Origin: Vitreoscilla filiformis
Lineage (GTDB): Bacteria; Pseudomonadota; Gammaproteobacteria; Burkholderiales; Burkholderiaceae_C
DNA length: 64,000 bases
Assembly (NCBI RefSeq): GCF_002222655.1
Contig: NZ_CP022423.1
Coordinates: 310,001 to 374,000, forward strand
Direction of reading: 5' to 3'
A program made the translations under genes and the position numbers. The notes beneath the pieces are model-generated. The model had not been told where the DNA came from, searched no databases, and was given only the letters and a program-made list of their open reading frames with translations. This document shows positions 27,719 through 37,046 of this stretch, piece by piece (positions within the stretch are counted from its first letter, which is position 1; each line of letters starts with the position of its first letter).

Positions 27719-28927
27719 ATGAGCTGCTTCACCCAAGCCGCGCGCGCTGCGCGCATGAACCCGTCCATCCTGCGCGAAATTCTCAAGGTCACCGATCGGC
27801 CCGGCGTGCTCTCTTTGGCGGGGGGGCTGCCCTCGCCGCACACCTTCCCGGTCGAAGCCATGCGCGAAGCCACCGCCAAAGTGTTGGCCGACGCCCCACG
27901 CGAAGCGCTGCAATACGCCGCCAGCGAAGGTTTCGGCCCGCTGCGCGATTGGGTGGCCGCCCACTTGCGCGGCATGGGCTTGAAGGTCGAAGCCCATCAG
28001 GTGCTCATCACCACGGGCTCACAGCAAGGGCTGGATCTGGTGGGCAAAGTGCTGGTGGACAGCGGGGCGCCCGTGGCCGTCGAAACCCCGACTTACTTGG
28101 GTGCCCTGCAAGCCTTCAGCCCGTTTGAACCTTTGTTCACCAGTGTGGCCAGCGACTTGGACGGCCCCCTGCCCGACGCCATCCGCGCCCTGCCCCACGA
28201 TGCCCCCGGCACCCGTTTTTTGTACGTGTTGCCCAATTTCCAAAACCCCACCGGGCGCCTCATGCCCGAAGCACGACGCCAAGCGGTGATCGCCGCCGCT
28301 CAAGCGGCCCGCGTGCCGTTGGTGGAAGACAACCCTTACGGCGATCTGTGGTTCGACGCCCCGCCCCCGCCCCCGCTGGCCGCACGTTGGCCGGAGGGGG
28401 TGGTGTACATGGGATCGTTCTCCAAAGTGCTGGCGCCGGGGCTGCGCCTGGGCTACGTGGTGGCGCCGCCGGAGCTGTTCCCCAAGCTGCTGCAAGCCAA
28501 ACAAGCCGCCGATTTGCACACCCCCGGCTTCAACCAGCGGGTGGTGTACGAGGTGATCAAAGACGGTTTCTTGGATCGGCACGTTCCCACCATCCGCGCC
28601 CTCTACAAAACCCAGCGCGATGCCATGGTGCAAGCCCTGGCCCAGCACATGCCCGCTGGCACCGAATGGCGCGTGCCACAAGGCGGGATGTTCTTCTGGC
28701 TGCGTTTGCCCGAAGGATGCCCGGCCCTGGCGTTGCTGCCCCAAGCGGTGGCGGCTGGTGTGGCCTATGTGCCCGGGGAACCGTTCTACGCCCACGCGCC
28801 GGACAGCCGCACCGTGCGCCTGAGTTTCGTCACCCTGACCCCCGCACAAATCGATGAAGCGGTGGCCTTGCTGGGCCACGTGCTGCGCCGCCATTTGAAC
28901 GAAGACTTGCAAGCCCCCACGCCATGA
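27719..28927 (+). CDS. PLP-dependent aminotransferase of the LysN/2-aminoadipate type
   Basis: Fold-type I class I/II aminotransferase, 402 residues. It has LSLAGGLPSPHTFP near the N-terminus, the cofactor-contacting TTGSQQGLDL, YVLPNFQNPTG, and the Schiff-base Lys in MGSFSKVLAPGLRLGY. This pattern is that of free-standing relatives of MocR aminotransferase domains (2-aminoadipate, kynurenine or broad-specificity enzymes); the substrate cannot be told from sequence. ATG 27719 is preferred over an in-frame TTG at 27701. It overlaps the PhzF-like gene by four bases and is divergent from the TIR gene. Confidence 0.88.
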   Translation: MSCFTQAARAARMNPSILREILKVTDRPGVLSLAGGLPSPHTFPVEAMREATAKVLADAPREALQYAASEGFGPLRDWVAAHLRGMGLKVEAHQVLITTGSQQGLDLVGKVLVDSGAPVAVETPTYLGALQAFSPFEPLFTSVASDLDGPLPDAIRALPHDAPGTRFLYVLPNFQNPTGRLMPEARRQAVIAAAQAARVPLVEDNPYGDLWFDAPPPPPLAARWPEGVVYMGSFSKVLAPGLRLGYVVAPPELFPKLLQAKQAADLHTPGFNQRVVYEVIKDGFLDRHVPTIRALYKTQRDAMVQALAQHMPAGTEWRVPQGGMFFWLRLPEGCPALALLPQAVAAGVAYVPGEPFYAHAPDSRTVRLSFVTLTPAQIDEAVALLGHVLRRHLNEDLQAPTP

Positions 28928-29763
28928 GCACCCATCGCTTCACGCAACTGGATGTGTTCAGTGCCGACGCGCTGCGGGGCAACCCGCTGGCCGTCGTCCA
29001 TTCAGCCGACGATCTGAGCGAGGCCGACATGGCCGCCTTCGCCCGCTGGACGAACCTGAGCGAAACCACGTTCCTGCTGCGCCCCACCGATCCAGCTGCC
29101 GATTACCGGGTGCGCATCTTCACGCCGCACACCGAGTTTCCATTCGCCGGTCATCCGACCTTGGGCAGTTGCCGCGCCTGGCTGGATGCCGGCGGCGTGC
29201 CTCAACGCGAAGGGGTGGTGGTGCAGGAATGCGGCGCGGGCCTGGTGAGCATCCGCCGCGATGGGGCCCGCCTGGCATTCGCTGCCCCGCCATGCACACG
29301 CACCGGCCCGCTCGAACCCGATGTTCTGGCCCAAATTGGCCGCGCCTTGCGCTTGGCACCCAGCGACATCGTGGCCCACCAGTGGGTGGACAACGGCCCA
29401 GGCTGGTGCGCCATCCGCCTGGCGTCGGCGGCGCAGGTGCTGGCCTTGCAACCCGATTGGGCGGCTTTGGCCGGGCTCAAACTCGGGGTCATCGGCCCGC
29501 ACGAACCCGGTGCCGCTGCCCAGTTTGAGGTGCGGGCGCTCATCGGCTCAGGCGGTGGGTTTGAAGACCCGGTGACAGGCAGCTTGAACGCCAGTTTGGC
29601 CCAGTGGCTCATTGGCCCGGGTGTGGCCCCGGCGCGTTACGTGGCAGCGCAAGGCCACGCGCTGGGCCGTGCAGGCCGGGTGCATGTGGAGCGCGACGCG
29701 CAAAACACCTTCTGGATCGGCGGGGATGTGACCCCCTGTGTCCACGGCACGCTCACGCTTTGA
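28924..29763 (+). CDS. PhzF-family isomerase-like protein
   Basis: The 279-residue product has the diaminopimelate-epimerase-like two-domain PhzF fold: FTQLDVFSADALRGNPLAVV at the start, the candidate catalytic Glu in NLSETTFLL, the FTPHTEFPFAGHPTLGS motif, and SGGGFEDPVTGSLNASLAQW in the second domain. Most family members outside phenazine clusters have unknown substrates, and no phenazine genes are present. Translational overlap with the aminotransferase suggests they act on related metabolites. Confidence 0.87.
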   Translation: MSTHRFTQLDVFSADALRGNPLAVVHSADDLSEADMAAFARWTNLSETTFLLRPTDPAADYRVRIFTPHTEFPFAGHPTLGSCRAWLDAGGVPQREGVVVQECGAGLVSIRRDGARLAFAAPPCTRTGPLEPDVLAQIGRALRLAPSDIVAHQWVDNGPGWCAIRLASAAQVLALQPDWAALAGLKLGVIGPHEPGAAAQFEVRALIGSGGGFEDPVTGSLNASLAQWLIGPGVAPARYVAAQGHALGRAGRVHVERDAQNTFWIGGDVTPCVHGTLTL

Positions 29764-29780
29764 CGTCACAGCTTTGTCAC
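29763..29780 (+). promoter_or_regulatory. possible Pho box upstream of ppk1
   Basis: Two imperfect CTGTCAT-like heptamers, ACGTCAC and TTGTCAC, are spaced 11 bases apart as in PhoB sites, with a CATAAA -10-like element just downstream. The first heptamer is weak, and the distance to the ppk1 ATG would leave almost no leader, so this is tentative. Confidence 0.3.
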
Positions 29781-29802
29781 CACCGCTTCATAAACTGGGG
29801 CG

Positions 29803-31935
29803 ATGACCTTCTCCGCCGATCACCCCGCTGTGGCCGCCACTGGCGCCGTCGCCACCCCTGCTGAACCGGTGGCCTTGCTCAACCGCGAGCAGGCCATTCT
29901 CGCCTTCAACCGCCGGGTGCTGGCCCAAGCGCAGCGCCCGGATGTGCCCTTGTTGGAGCGGCTGCGTTACATCACCATCGTGTCATCCAATTTGGATGAG
30001 TTTTTCGAAGTGCGGGTGGCCGACGCCCTCGAAGCCGCACGCGCCGCTGGATCCGATAGCCCCGAACACGCCGCCTTGGCCGAAGCAGCCACCCAGGCGC
30101 ACGCCTTGGTCGATGAACAATATGCCGTGTTCAACGACGAGGTGATGCCCGCGCTGGCCCGTTTGGGCATCGAAGTCATCAACCACGCCGAGCGCACGCC
30201 CGCCCAACGGGCCTGGGTGGCCGAATTTTTCGAGCGTGAGGTGCGGCCTCTGCTCACCCCGGTGGGGCTGGATCCGTCGCACCCGTTCCCGCTGGTGGCC
30301 AACAAATCGCTGAACTTCATCGCCCGCTTGGGCGGACGCGACGCTTTTGGACGCGAAAGCACCATCGCCATCGTCAAGGTGCCGCGTGTGCTGCCGCGTG
30401 TGCTACGCATGCCCGCTGAGATTTGCGGGCCTGGCCGGCAAGGTTTTGTGCTGCTGTCCAGCGTCATCCGGGCCCATTTGGGCGACTTGTTCCCCGATCG
30501 CACCATCGAAGCCTTCTCCCAATTCCGCGTCACCCGCGACTCGGATCTGGATGTGGACGAAGACGACGTGACCAACCTGCGCCAAGCCCTGCGCAGCGGT
30601 TTGACGACGCGCCATTTTGGCCAAGCCACCCGCCTCGAAGTGGTGAACACGTGCCCGCGTGAGTTGTCCGATTTTCTGCTGGAACAGTTCGAACTGACCG
30701 AATCGGCGCTGTACCGCGTCAACGGCCCGGTGACGCTGGTGCGCCTGAACCAGCTCATCGACCAAGCCAGCGACGTGCCCGGCCAGCCCTCGCTGTTCTT
30801 CAGCCCCGTTGAGCCGGGCTGGCCCGCCAGTTTGCCGCGTGAGCGCAGCATCTTTGCCACCTTGCGTGAACGCGACGTGATGTTGCATCACCCCTTCGAG
30901 AGCTTCGATGCGGTGGTCGAATTCTTGCGCCAAGCCGTCCACGACCCGGACGTGCTGGCGATCCGCCAAACCATTTACCGCACCGGCGCCAAGTCGGTGC
31001 TGATGGACTTGCTGCTGGAAGCGGTGCGGCGAGGCAAGGAAGTCATGGTGGTGGTCGAGTTGAAGGCACGCTTCGACGAAGAAGCGAACATCAACTGGGC
31101 CGAGCGACTCGAAGCGGTGGGTGCGCAGGTGGTGTACGGCATCGTTGGCCACAAAACGCACGCCAAACTGCTGCTCGTCACCCGGCGCGAGGCCGAAGCC
31201 GACGGGCGCACCCGGTTGCGACGCTACGTTCACCTGTCCACCGGCAACTACAACCCCAAGACGGCACGCCTCTACACCGACGTGGGTTACCTCAGCGCCG
31301 ATGAAGGCATCACCGCCGAAGCCGATGCGGTGTTCCAGCAGATTGCCAGCTTGAGCCGCCAGCAGCAGCCCCACCATTTGATGACGGCCCCATTCGCCAT
31401 GCATGCTCGCCTCGTGGCGTGCATTCGGCGGGTGGCGAACGCGGCGCGGGCCGGTACATCGGCCCGCATCGTCGTCAAATGCAACGCCGTGACCGATGAA
31501 GGGCTGATCCGGGAGCTGATCGCGGCGGGCCAGGCGGGGGCCGAAATCGACCTGATCGTGCGGGGAGCCTGCATGCTGCCGCCCGGGCTGTCGGGACAAA
31601 CCGACTCCATCCGAGTGCGCTCGGTGGTCGGACGCTGTTTGGAGCATTCGCGGGTGCTCTACTTCCGCTGGGGCACGGGGGAGGCGGACGAAGTGCTCTA
31701 CCTGTCCAGCGCGGATTGGATGAGCCGCAACATGTTCCGCCGCATTGAAATCGCGTGGCCGGTGCAAGATGAGGGTTTGCGCCAGCGCGTCATTGATGAG
31801 TGCCTGACACCCTATCTGCACGACGCCTGCGACGCTTGGGCTCAACAATCCGACGGGCGCTATGTGCGCATCGACACGGACGGCCCCAGCGCCCAGCAAG
31901 CCTTGCTGACACGCTACCGTGCCCGCCACGCCTGA
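29803..31935 (+). CDS. ppk1: polyphosphate kinase 1
   Basis: Reversible synthesis of inorganic polyphosphate from ATP, at the inner membrane face. The 710-residue product contains the N-terminal helical domain (ILAFNRRVLAQAQ, SSNLDEFFEVRVAD), the PPK-specific HPFPLVANKSLNF, the PLD-like catalytic domain with AIRQTIYRTG, and the phosphohistidine region VGHKTHAKLLLV, followed by STGNYNPKTARLYTDVG. Length fits PPK1. The sixA-like phosphatase gene follows 12 bases downstream, a usual partner in this group. Confidence 0.95.
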   Translation: MTFSADHPAVAATGAVATPAEPVALLNREQAILAFNRRVLAQAQRPDVPLLERLRYITIVSSNLDEFFEVRVADALEAARAAGSDSPEHAALAEAATQAHALVDEQYAVFNDEVMPALARLGIEVINHAERTPAQRAWVAEFFEREVRPLLTPVGLDPSHPFPLVANKSLNFIARLGGRDAFGRESTIAIVKVPRVLPRVLRMPAEICGPGRQGFVLLSSVIRAHLGDLFPDRTIEAFSQFRVTRDSDLDVDEDDVTNLRQALRSGLTTRHFGQATRLEVVNTCPRELSDFLLEQFELTESALYRVNGPVTLVRLNQLIDQASDVPGQPSLFFSPVEPGWPASLPRERSIFATLRERDVMLHHPFESFDAVVEFLRQAVHDPDVLAIRQTIYRTGAKSVLMDLLLEAVRRGKEVMVVVELKARFDEEANINWAERLEAVGAQVVYGIVGHKTHAKLLLVTRREAEADGRTRLRRYVHLSTGNYNPKTARLYTDVGYLSADEGITAEADAVFQQIASLSRQQQPHHLMTAPFAMHARLVACIRRVANAARAGTSARIVVKCNAVTDEGLIRELIAAGQAGAEIDLIVRGACMLPPGLSGQTDSIRVRSVVGRCLEHSRVLYFRWGTGEADEVLYLSSADWMSRNMFRRIEIAWPVQDEGLRQRVIDECLTPYLHDACDAWAQQSDGRYVRIDTDGPSAQQALLTRYRARHA

Positions 31936-31947
31936 CCCTGGAGTTGT

Positions 31948-32439
31948 ATGGACCTGATCTTGTGGCGCCATGCCGACGCCGAAGAATTGAGCGAAGGCGT
32001 GGACGACCCGCTTCGCGGCCTCACCCCCAAGGGCGAGCGCCAAGCGCAGCGCGTGGCCGAATGGCTGAACCGCTTTCTGCCAGAGCGCACGCGTGTGTTG
32101 GTTAGTCCGGCGCTGCGCACTCAGCAAACGGCGCAAGCGCTGGAGCGCCCCTTCAAGATTGTGGAAGCGCTTGGGCCCGAGGGCACGGTTGACGGCTTGC
32201 TGGCGGCCAGTCGCTGGCCGGAAGCCAGCACCCCTGTCTTGGTGGTGGGGCACCAACCAACGTTGGGTTTGGCCGCGGCTTATTTGATGACTGGCCCGCG
32301 TTTGGCAGGCTCACCGCACGATCCGATGTTGCGGCCCTGGTCGATCAAAAAGGGCAGTGTGTGGTGGCTGCGCCACCGGCCACGCGAAGATCGCGGCGAG
32401 GTGGTGTTGGTGGCGGTGCGCACACCCGAACAGATGTGA
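31948..32439 (+). CDS. sixA: SixA-type phosphohistidine phosphatase
   Basis: Histidine phosphatase superfamily protein of 163 residues. The N-terminal catalytic motif is LILWRHADAEE, with RHA replacing the RHG of mutases as in SixA. The second Arg is in LVSPALRTQQTAQAL, and the second His is in VLVVGHQPTLGLAA. SixA proteins remove phosphate from phosphohistidine of phosphotransfer proteins. It lies directly after ppk1 and is probably co-transcribed, which suggests a phosphate or nitrogen-PTS link. Confidence 0.85.
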   Translation: MDLILWRHADAEELSEGVDDPLRGLTPKGERQAQRVAEWLNRFLPERTRVLVSPALRTQQTAQALERPFKIVEALGPEGTVDGLLAASRWPEASTPVLVVGHQPTLGLAAAYLMTGPRLAGSPHDPMLRPWSIKKGSVWWLRHRPREDRGEVVLVAVRTPEQM

Positions 32440-32460
32440 GCCCCGCCAGCGCCCGGGCAC

Positions 32461-32772
32461 TCAAGCCTCGGCGCGGTTCATTTCCTTGTTGATCGACACC
32501 TCAAGCTGCTGCTGCACGCCCTTGGCAATCTGATCCTTGAGCGGCGCCAACAGCATGTTGAAGGAGGCACGCACCTCGATGTAATCGGGGGCGATCTCCA
32601 TTTCGCCCCTCACGCCCATGCGTTCGAAGGACACAACGTCTTTGTCCAGGCCGGTGACGGTGGAGCAGCTCATATCGAACTTTTGGGTCACGTTTCTGAC
32701 CCAAGCGTTTTCGATGCGACGGGCCCGCCCTAGCCCCAAAGTATGCAAGCGGCGAATGGTGATATCGGACAT
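32461..32772 (-). CDS. polyhydroxyalkanoic acid system family protein
   Basis: The 103-residue product fits the family annotated as putative PHA granule or PHA-system protein: SDITIRRLHTLGLGRARRIE, then DVVSFERMGVRGEMEI, then a helical tail that ends QQQLEVSINKEMNRAEA. Function is unclear; the family co-occurs with polyhydroxyalkanoate storage, though no phaC or phaP gene is in the window. It is 38 bases downstream of the aminopeptidase gene on the same strand. Confidence 0.72.
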   Translation of the reverse strand: MSDITIRRLHTLGLGRARRIENAWVRNVTQKFDMSCSTVTGLDKDVVSFERMGVRGEMEIAPDYIEVRASFNMLLAPLKDQIAKGVQQQLEVSINKEMNRAEA

Positions 32773-32810
32773 GGTGGGTACTTCTTCAACAACTGTCGAG
32801 GATGACGAAT

Positions 32811-33935
32811 TCAGGGCTGGGCCACTGAAGCGCCCAGCGCGGGGCGTAATGATGCCAGTTGTTCCAAAACGCGAGATCGCTCAATCGAGGGAAGTTGTGC
32901 CAGCTCACGCACTCGGGTATGAAACTGTGTGAAGTCTTGCCCCTGTTGCTGAAACAAATGTTCAAAGGCCCCGACGTGTTGGGTGTACGTGGCCTGCATC
33001 CCCAGCGTGGCGTTGTTGAGCCGGTTCAGGCTGGCGTCGTAGCCGGTGTAACCCCCCCAGCGCTGTTGCAGTTGGGCGTATTCATCCCTCAGCAGAACGA
33101 TGAGGCGGGTTTTTTCCGCACGCATGGCCGGCGCCCGCAACGGTTGGCGATACAGCGCCTCCAACCGCTGGCGATGCCGCACCAGCAACTGATGCCAGTC
33201 CTGCCGACGCTGTTCGATTTGTTGCGTCAGTGCTTGTTGCGCTACGGCAGCCTGGAGGCCATGGGCGTGCTGCATCCAGCGCCGCACACCCAGCCGTTCC
33301 ACGGTGGTGGCGTAAGACTCGTTGAACGTCGTGTCCCCCGGCACGTACACCACCTGATGGGCCAGTTCGTGGAAGAGCAAACCGGCCAGATCGGGCTCGT
33401 TGCGACGGATGAAGGTGTTGAGCAGCGGGTCTCCCCCCAGCGCGTTGAGTTTGCCCAGCGTGGAATAGGCCGGCACCGGGTACACCGTGGTTTCCAGCCC
33501 CTGAGCACGCAGCGTTTCGGCGTGGGCTTGGGCGTCGGCCTCGCGGTAGTAACCGCGATAGCCCACACACCCCGCCACCGGAAAACACCAGGTGTGCAGC
33601 GTGAGCGAAAACTCCGGCGCCGCTGCCACGTTCCACACCACGGCGGAGCGACCCAAATCAGCGTAGCGGCGGTAACTGGCGTTGTCCGGCAGGCCGAGTT
33701 CGGTGGTCGCAAAGTCTCGCAGGCGCTGGCTGAGTTGCAAGCGTTCACGTAACGCCGCTGGGGTGGCCGGATCGGCAAGCCAATCGTCCACGGGGCGGCT
33801 GGCCCACAACACGCCCACATGCCCGCTGGCGGATTGCACCAAGTAACCCAAATCGGCACACCCCGTCGCCAGTCCGAGCAACAGCGTGCTGGCCGTCAAC
33901 GCGGCCCACAGCCCTTTGCGGCGGCAAGGGGTCAT
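32811..33935 (-). CDS. lipoprotein aminopeptidase (zinc metallopeptidase)
   Basis: The 374-residue product has a lipoprotein signal (LLLGLATGC, Cys near 26) and belongs to the predicted aminopeptidase family with GLLFHELAHQVVYVPGDTTF, where HExxH binds zinc, and a downstream Glu in NESYATTVE as third ligand. The N-terminal GHVGVLWASRPVDDWL and the long C-terminal helical region with QQRWGGYTGYD are typical. It overlaps the molybdopterin oxidoreductase gene by four bases (ATGA), so the two are translated together, though a functional link is not obvious. Confidence 0.85.
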   Translation of the reverse strand: MTPCRRKGLWAALTASTLLLGLATGCADLGYLVQSASGHVGVLWASRPVDDWLADPATPAALRERLQLSQRLRDFATTELGLPDNASYRRYADLGRSAVVWNVAAAPEFSLTLHTWCFPVAGCVGYRGYYREADAQAHAETLRAQGLETTVYPVPAYSTLGKLNALGGDPLLNTFIRRNEPDLAGLLFHELAHQVVYVPGDTTFNESYATTVERLGVRRWMQHAHGLQAAVAQQALTQQIEQRRQDWHQLLVRHRQRLEALYRQPLRAPAMRAEKTRLIVLLRDEYAQLQQRWGGYTGYDASLNRLNNATLGMQATYTQHVGAFEHLFQQQGQDFTQFHTRVRELAQLPSIERSRVLEQLASLRPALGASVAQP

Positions 33936-35980
33936 GCCAAAGGCGCCACGTCCACCAGACAGTCGTAGAACGTCGCGCCGCCGCCCAAGTCGGTGAGGGC
34001 TTGGCTGGTGAGTTCGTTCACATTGGTGCCGTTGCGGCCCAGTTTGCGCCACCACACGCCCAGGCCGTTCACCACACCGGGCCGTGCCCGCTCGCCAACG
34101 TGCGCGGTGCAGTGGTACTCGCCCCGGTCGTTGAACACGCGCACCGGTTGGCCATCGACGATGCCACGCGCCGCCGCGTCCTGCGGGTGCAGCTCCAGCA
34201 GCGGTTCGCGCTCGGCGGCGCGCAGGCTGGCCACGTTCACAAAAGTCGAGTTCATGAAATGCCGCGCCGGCGGCGAAATGAAGGCCAGCGGGTAACGCGC
34301 CGCCAAGGCGGGCGTGCGCTCGGGGCTTTCCAAGTTCGGCACATGATCCGGCAGCGGCAAACCCGGCGCACATGCCCGCGCTTGGCCGCTGGGCGTCGGG
34401 AAACCGCCTTCGGCAAAAGGCGCCGCAGGTACGTCCAGATGCACCCAGCCGTCACGCAGCAACGCTTCGATGTCGAACCCCTCGTGAAAGGCTTGGCGGA
34501 TGAGGGTGCGGTCATCGTCGGCGAAACACGGGTCGTCCAACCCCATGTGGGCGGCCAGGCGCCGGAAAATGTCGCTGTTGGGCAAACTCTGCCCACGCGG
34601 CGCGAGGGCGGGTTCGTTCAGCGTCACCCAGGTGTGGCCGTAGCTGCACACCACGTCCCAATGCTCCAATTGCGTGGTGGCGGGCAGGACGTAATCGGCA
34701 TGATCGGCCGTGTCGGTGAGGAAATGCTCCAGCACCACGGTGAACAAGTCCTCACGCTTCAACCCGGCGATGACTTGGGCGGAATCCGGCGCAATCGCCG
34801 CCGGGTTGCTGTTGTAGACGATGAGCGCCTCCACTTTCGGCCCGAACGTCGGCGAACCGGGGTGGCACAGGTCGGCGCCCAAAGTCGTCATGTTGAGCGT
34901 GCGCGGGGTGCGGCCCGCGAGCAGGTCGGGGCGCTCCAGCGCATCGGGGTTTTTCACCGCTTTGGCCCAGCCCGAGGCCGACAGCAACAACCCCCCCGCC
35001 GCATGGCGCCACGCCCCCGTCAGGCACGGCAACAGCGCGATCAACCGCACCGCGTTGCCGCCGCCATGCACGCGCTGCATGCCGTAGTTCAGACGAATGG
35101 CGGCTGGCGCCGTGGTGCCGTAATCGTGCGCCAGTTGGCGCACCGCCTCCGGCGTGAGGCCGCAGACCTCGGCGGCACGTTCGGGCGGCCATTGCAGCGC
35201 CCGCTCACGCAGCGCGGGCCAGCCTTCGACGTGGCGTTCGATGTAATCGTGATCCAGCCAATCGTGAACGATGAGTTCATGCATCAACCCCAGCGCCAAC
35301 GCGCCATCGGTGCCAGGGCGCAGGGCCAAGTGTTGATGGCATTTTTCTGCCGTTTCGGTGCGGCGCGGGTCGATGGCGATGAGTTTGGCGCCAGCACGCT
35401 TGGCGGCTTGGGCGTGGGCCCAGAAATGCAAGTTGGCGGTGATGGAGTTGCTGCCCCAAATCAAAATCAACCGGCTCTCGGCGAATCGCTCGACGTGGGT
35501 GCCGATTTTGGCGCCATAGGTTTGCAGCAGCGCTTCGCCGCCGGCTTCGGCGCAAATGCTGCGGTGCAACCGGCTGGCGCCCAAGCGGTTGAAGAAGCGG
35601 GCGGCCATGCCTTCGCCCTGCACCAAACCCATCGTGCCGGCGTAGCTGTAGGGCAGGATGGCTTCGGGATCACGCGCCGCGATGGTGCGCAGGCGGGCGG
35701 CGATGTCGGCCAGCGCCTCGTCCCAACTCACGGGCTGAAACTGGCCGGCGCCTTTGGGGCCGATGCGCTTCAAGGGCGTGAGCACGCGCTCCGGGTGGTC
35801 GGTGCGCTCGGCGTAGCGCGACACCTTGGTACACAGCACGCCCTGGGTGGGCGGATGCGCGGTTTCACCTTGAATGCGCACGATGCGCTCCCCTTCAACG
35901 GTGACGCGCAGGGCGCAGGTGTCGGGGCAATCGTGCGGGCAGGCGGCGCGAACGGTGCGCTGGATGGTGGGAGTGTTCAT
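33932..35980 (-). CDS. molybdopterin-dependent oxidoreductase
   Basis: DMSO-reductase-family enzyme of 682 residues. The N-terminus carries a [4Fe-4S] site (ACPHDCPDTCAL then GVLCTKVSRYAERT), followed by WDEALADIAARL, AGTMGLVQGEGMAARFF, WGSNSITANLHFW, and the cofactor-binding C-terminal domain (LELHPQDAAARGIVDGQPV, GVVNGLGVWWRKLG). No twin-arginine signal is seen, so it is probably cytoplasmic. The substrate is unknown; relatives are annotated as formate dehydrogenase-like or BisC-like. No partner subunits are nearby. Confidence 0.87.
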   Translation of the reverse strand: MNTPTIQRTVRAACPHDCPDTCALRVTVEGERIVRIQGETAHPPTQGVLCTKVSRYAERTDHPERVLTPLKRIGPKGAGQFQPVSWDEALADIAARLRTIAARDPEAILPYSYAGTMGLVQGEGMAARFFNRLGASRLHRSICAEAGGEALLQTYGAKIGTHVERFAESRLILIWGSNSITANLHFWAHAQAAKRAGAKLIAIDPRRTETAEKCHQHLALRPGTDGALALGLMHELIVHDWLDHDYIERHVEGWPALRERALQWPPERAAEVCGLTPEAVRQLAHDYGTTAPAAIRLNYGMQRVHGGGNAVRLIALLPCLTGAWRHAAGGLLLSASGWAKAVKNPDALERPDLLAGRTPRTLNMTTLGADLCHPGSPTFGPKVEALIVYNSNPAAIAPDSAQVIAGLKREDLFTVVLEHFLTDTADHADYVLPATTQLEHWDVVCSYGHTWVTLNEPALAPRGQSLPNSDIFRRLAAHMGLDDPCFADDDRTLIRQAFHEGFDIEALLRDGWVHLDVPAAPFAEGGFPTPSGQARACAPGLPLPDHVPNLESPERTPALAARYPLAFISPPARHFMNSTFVNVASLRAAEREPLLELHPQDAAARGIVDGQPVRVFNDRGEYHCTAHVGERARPGVVNGLGVWWRKLGRNGTNVNELTSQALTDLGGGATFYDCLVDVAPLA

Positions 35981-36211
35981 GGTGATGGTGACATCGCAGG
36001 TTGGGGCGTGGCTGAGACGGGCACAACGGGCTGGCTCACCTGAGCTTGCTCGCGGATGCGCTTAATTTGTTCGGAAGCCAGGGTTTGGGGCGAAGCGTGG
36101 CATATCACCTGAAAGTCGTGGGTGACCAGCTCATCGTTTCATTCATTTGAGACGCGAAATGCGCATCTTCGCAAGTCTCGCGCCAGGTTAATCACCTTGT
36201 TCACATTTCAT

Positions 36212-36838
36212 TTATTTGAGCCATATTGAAATACCAACAAAAGCAATGACATTCAAAACAACCGTTGCCCAAAACACCTGCCTAAACTCTGCTTTTACAG
36301 ACTTGTGCCGAAGAAATTGTTGTGCAATCAACGCACCCGGCCACCCAGACAGCAAGGCGATGGCGTGCAAATTTGACTCAGGTATTCTTCTTTGATTCGA
36401 CTTGGCCGCAGCTTTATCCATAACATACATCATGAACAGTAAAAAACTGGAGGCCACATATACGGCAAATGTATATCTCGGAACCTTAAATAATGAGGCA
36501 CACAACACATACACCACAACAAACAAAGGTATAACGAACAAGGTCGCAGTCCCCCACTGAGCGGGCGCGTCGTTATTTATTCTGCTTTTATTTGGTCTGT
36601 TTAAATTACTTTTACTCACGGACTGACAGGGGCGTACATTGAATGCGCGTTTCTTCCCTTGATGGTTCGTTTCCACTTTGAACACATACCTCTGGTTCAG
36701 CTTGGGCCGACCATTTGTGCTAAAGGATTTTATATGCGCAAAAATCTGCTGACCACCTTGAACAGGCTCCAGAAAACCAAACCCACGCTCATCATTCCAC
36801 TGAACTAAAACACCTTCAAATTCCATTTTGATGCACAT
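36212..36838 (-). CDS. cold-shock domain fused to DUF1294 membrane protein
   Basis: The 208-residue product starts with a cold-shock-like nucleic-acid-binding domain (VLVQWNDERGFGFLEP, QQIFAHIKSF) and ends with a DUF1294 membrane domain with three to four spans, including the conserved YVMDKAAAKSNQRRIPE and LLSGWPGALIAQQFLRHKS. The role of this fusion is not established. The gene is AT-rich compared with its neighbours, which suggests transfer. ATG 36826 is an alternative start. Confidence 0.82.
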   Translation of the reverse strand: MCIKMEFEGVLVQWNDERGFGFLEPVQGGQQIFAHIKSFSTNGRPKLNQRYVFKVETNHQGKKRAFNVRPCQSVSKSNLNRPNKSRINNDAPAQWGTATLFVIPLFVVVYVLCASLFKVPRYTFAVYVASSFLLFMMYVMDKAAAKSNQRRIPESNLHAIALLSGWPGALIAQQFLRHKSVKAEFRQVFWATVVLNVIAFVGISIWLK

Positions 36839-36879
36839 CCTATTTTAAAGGGTATCACTCTTAAAAGAGATTTTTATAT

Positions 36880-37040
36880 TTCACCTTACGTCACCACGCG
36901 CAAGACGCACAGGTAGGCGTAAGAGAAAAGCGAGCTTCGTCGAGCGAGCCAACTTGTTGAACCGCCCACTGCTGACCCACGCCATGGGTGGTATGGGAGT
37001 TGAGGGCTAAAGCCCCTCGGCTACCCGATTGGGTTTTATA
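36880..37040. other. GC-rich unexplained insert between AT-rich genes
   Basis: A short GC-rich segment, including GAGGGCTAAAGCCCCTC at about 36999-37015, stands between two AT-rich genes. On the minus strand it could encode a short tail (HGVGQQWAVQQVGSLDEARF, then a stop) without a recognisable start. It may be a remnant of a mobile element, but no family was recognised. Confidence 0.3.
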
Positions 37041-37046
37041 ACTGAA

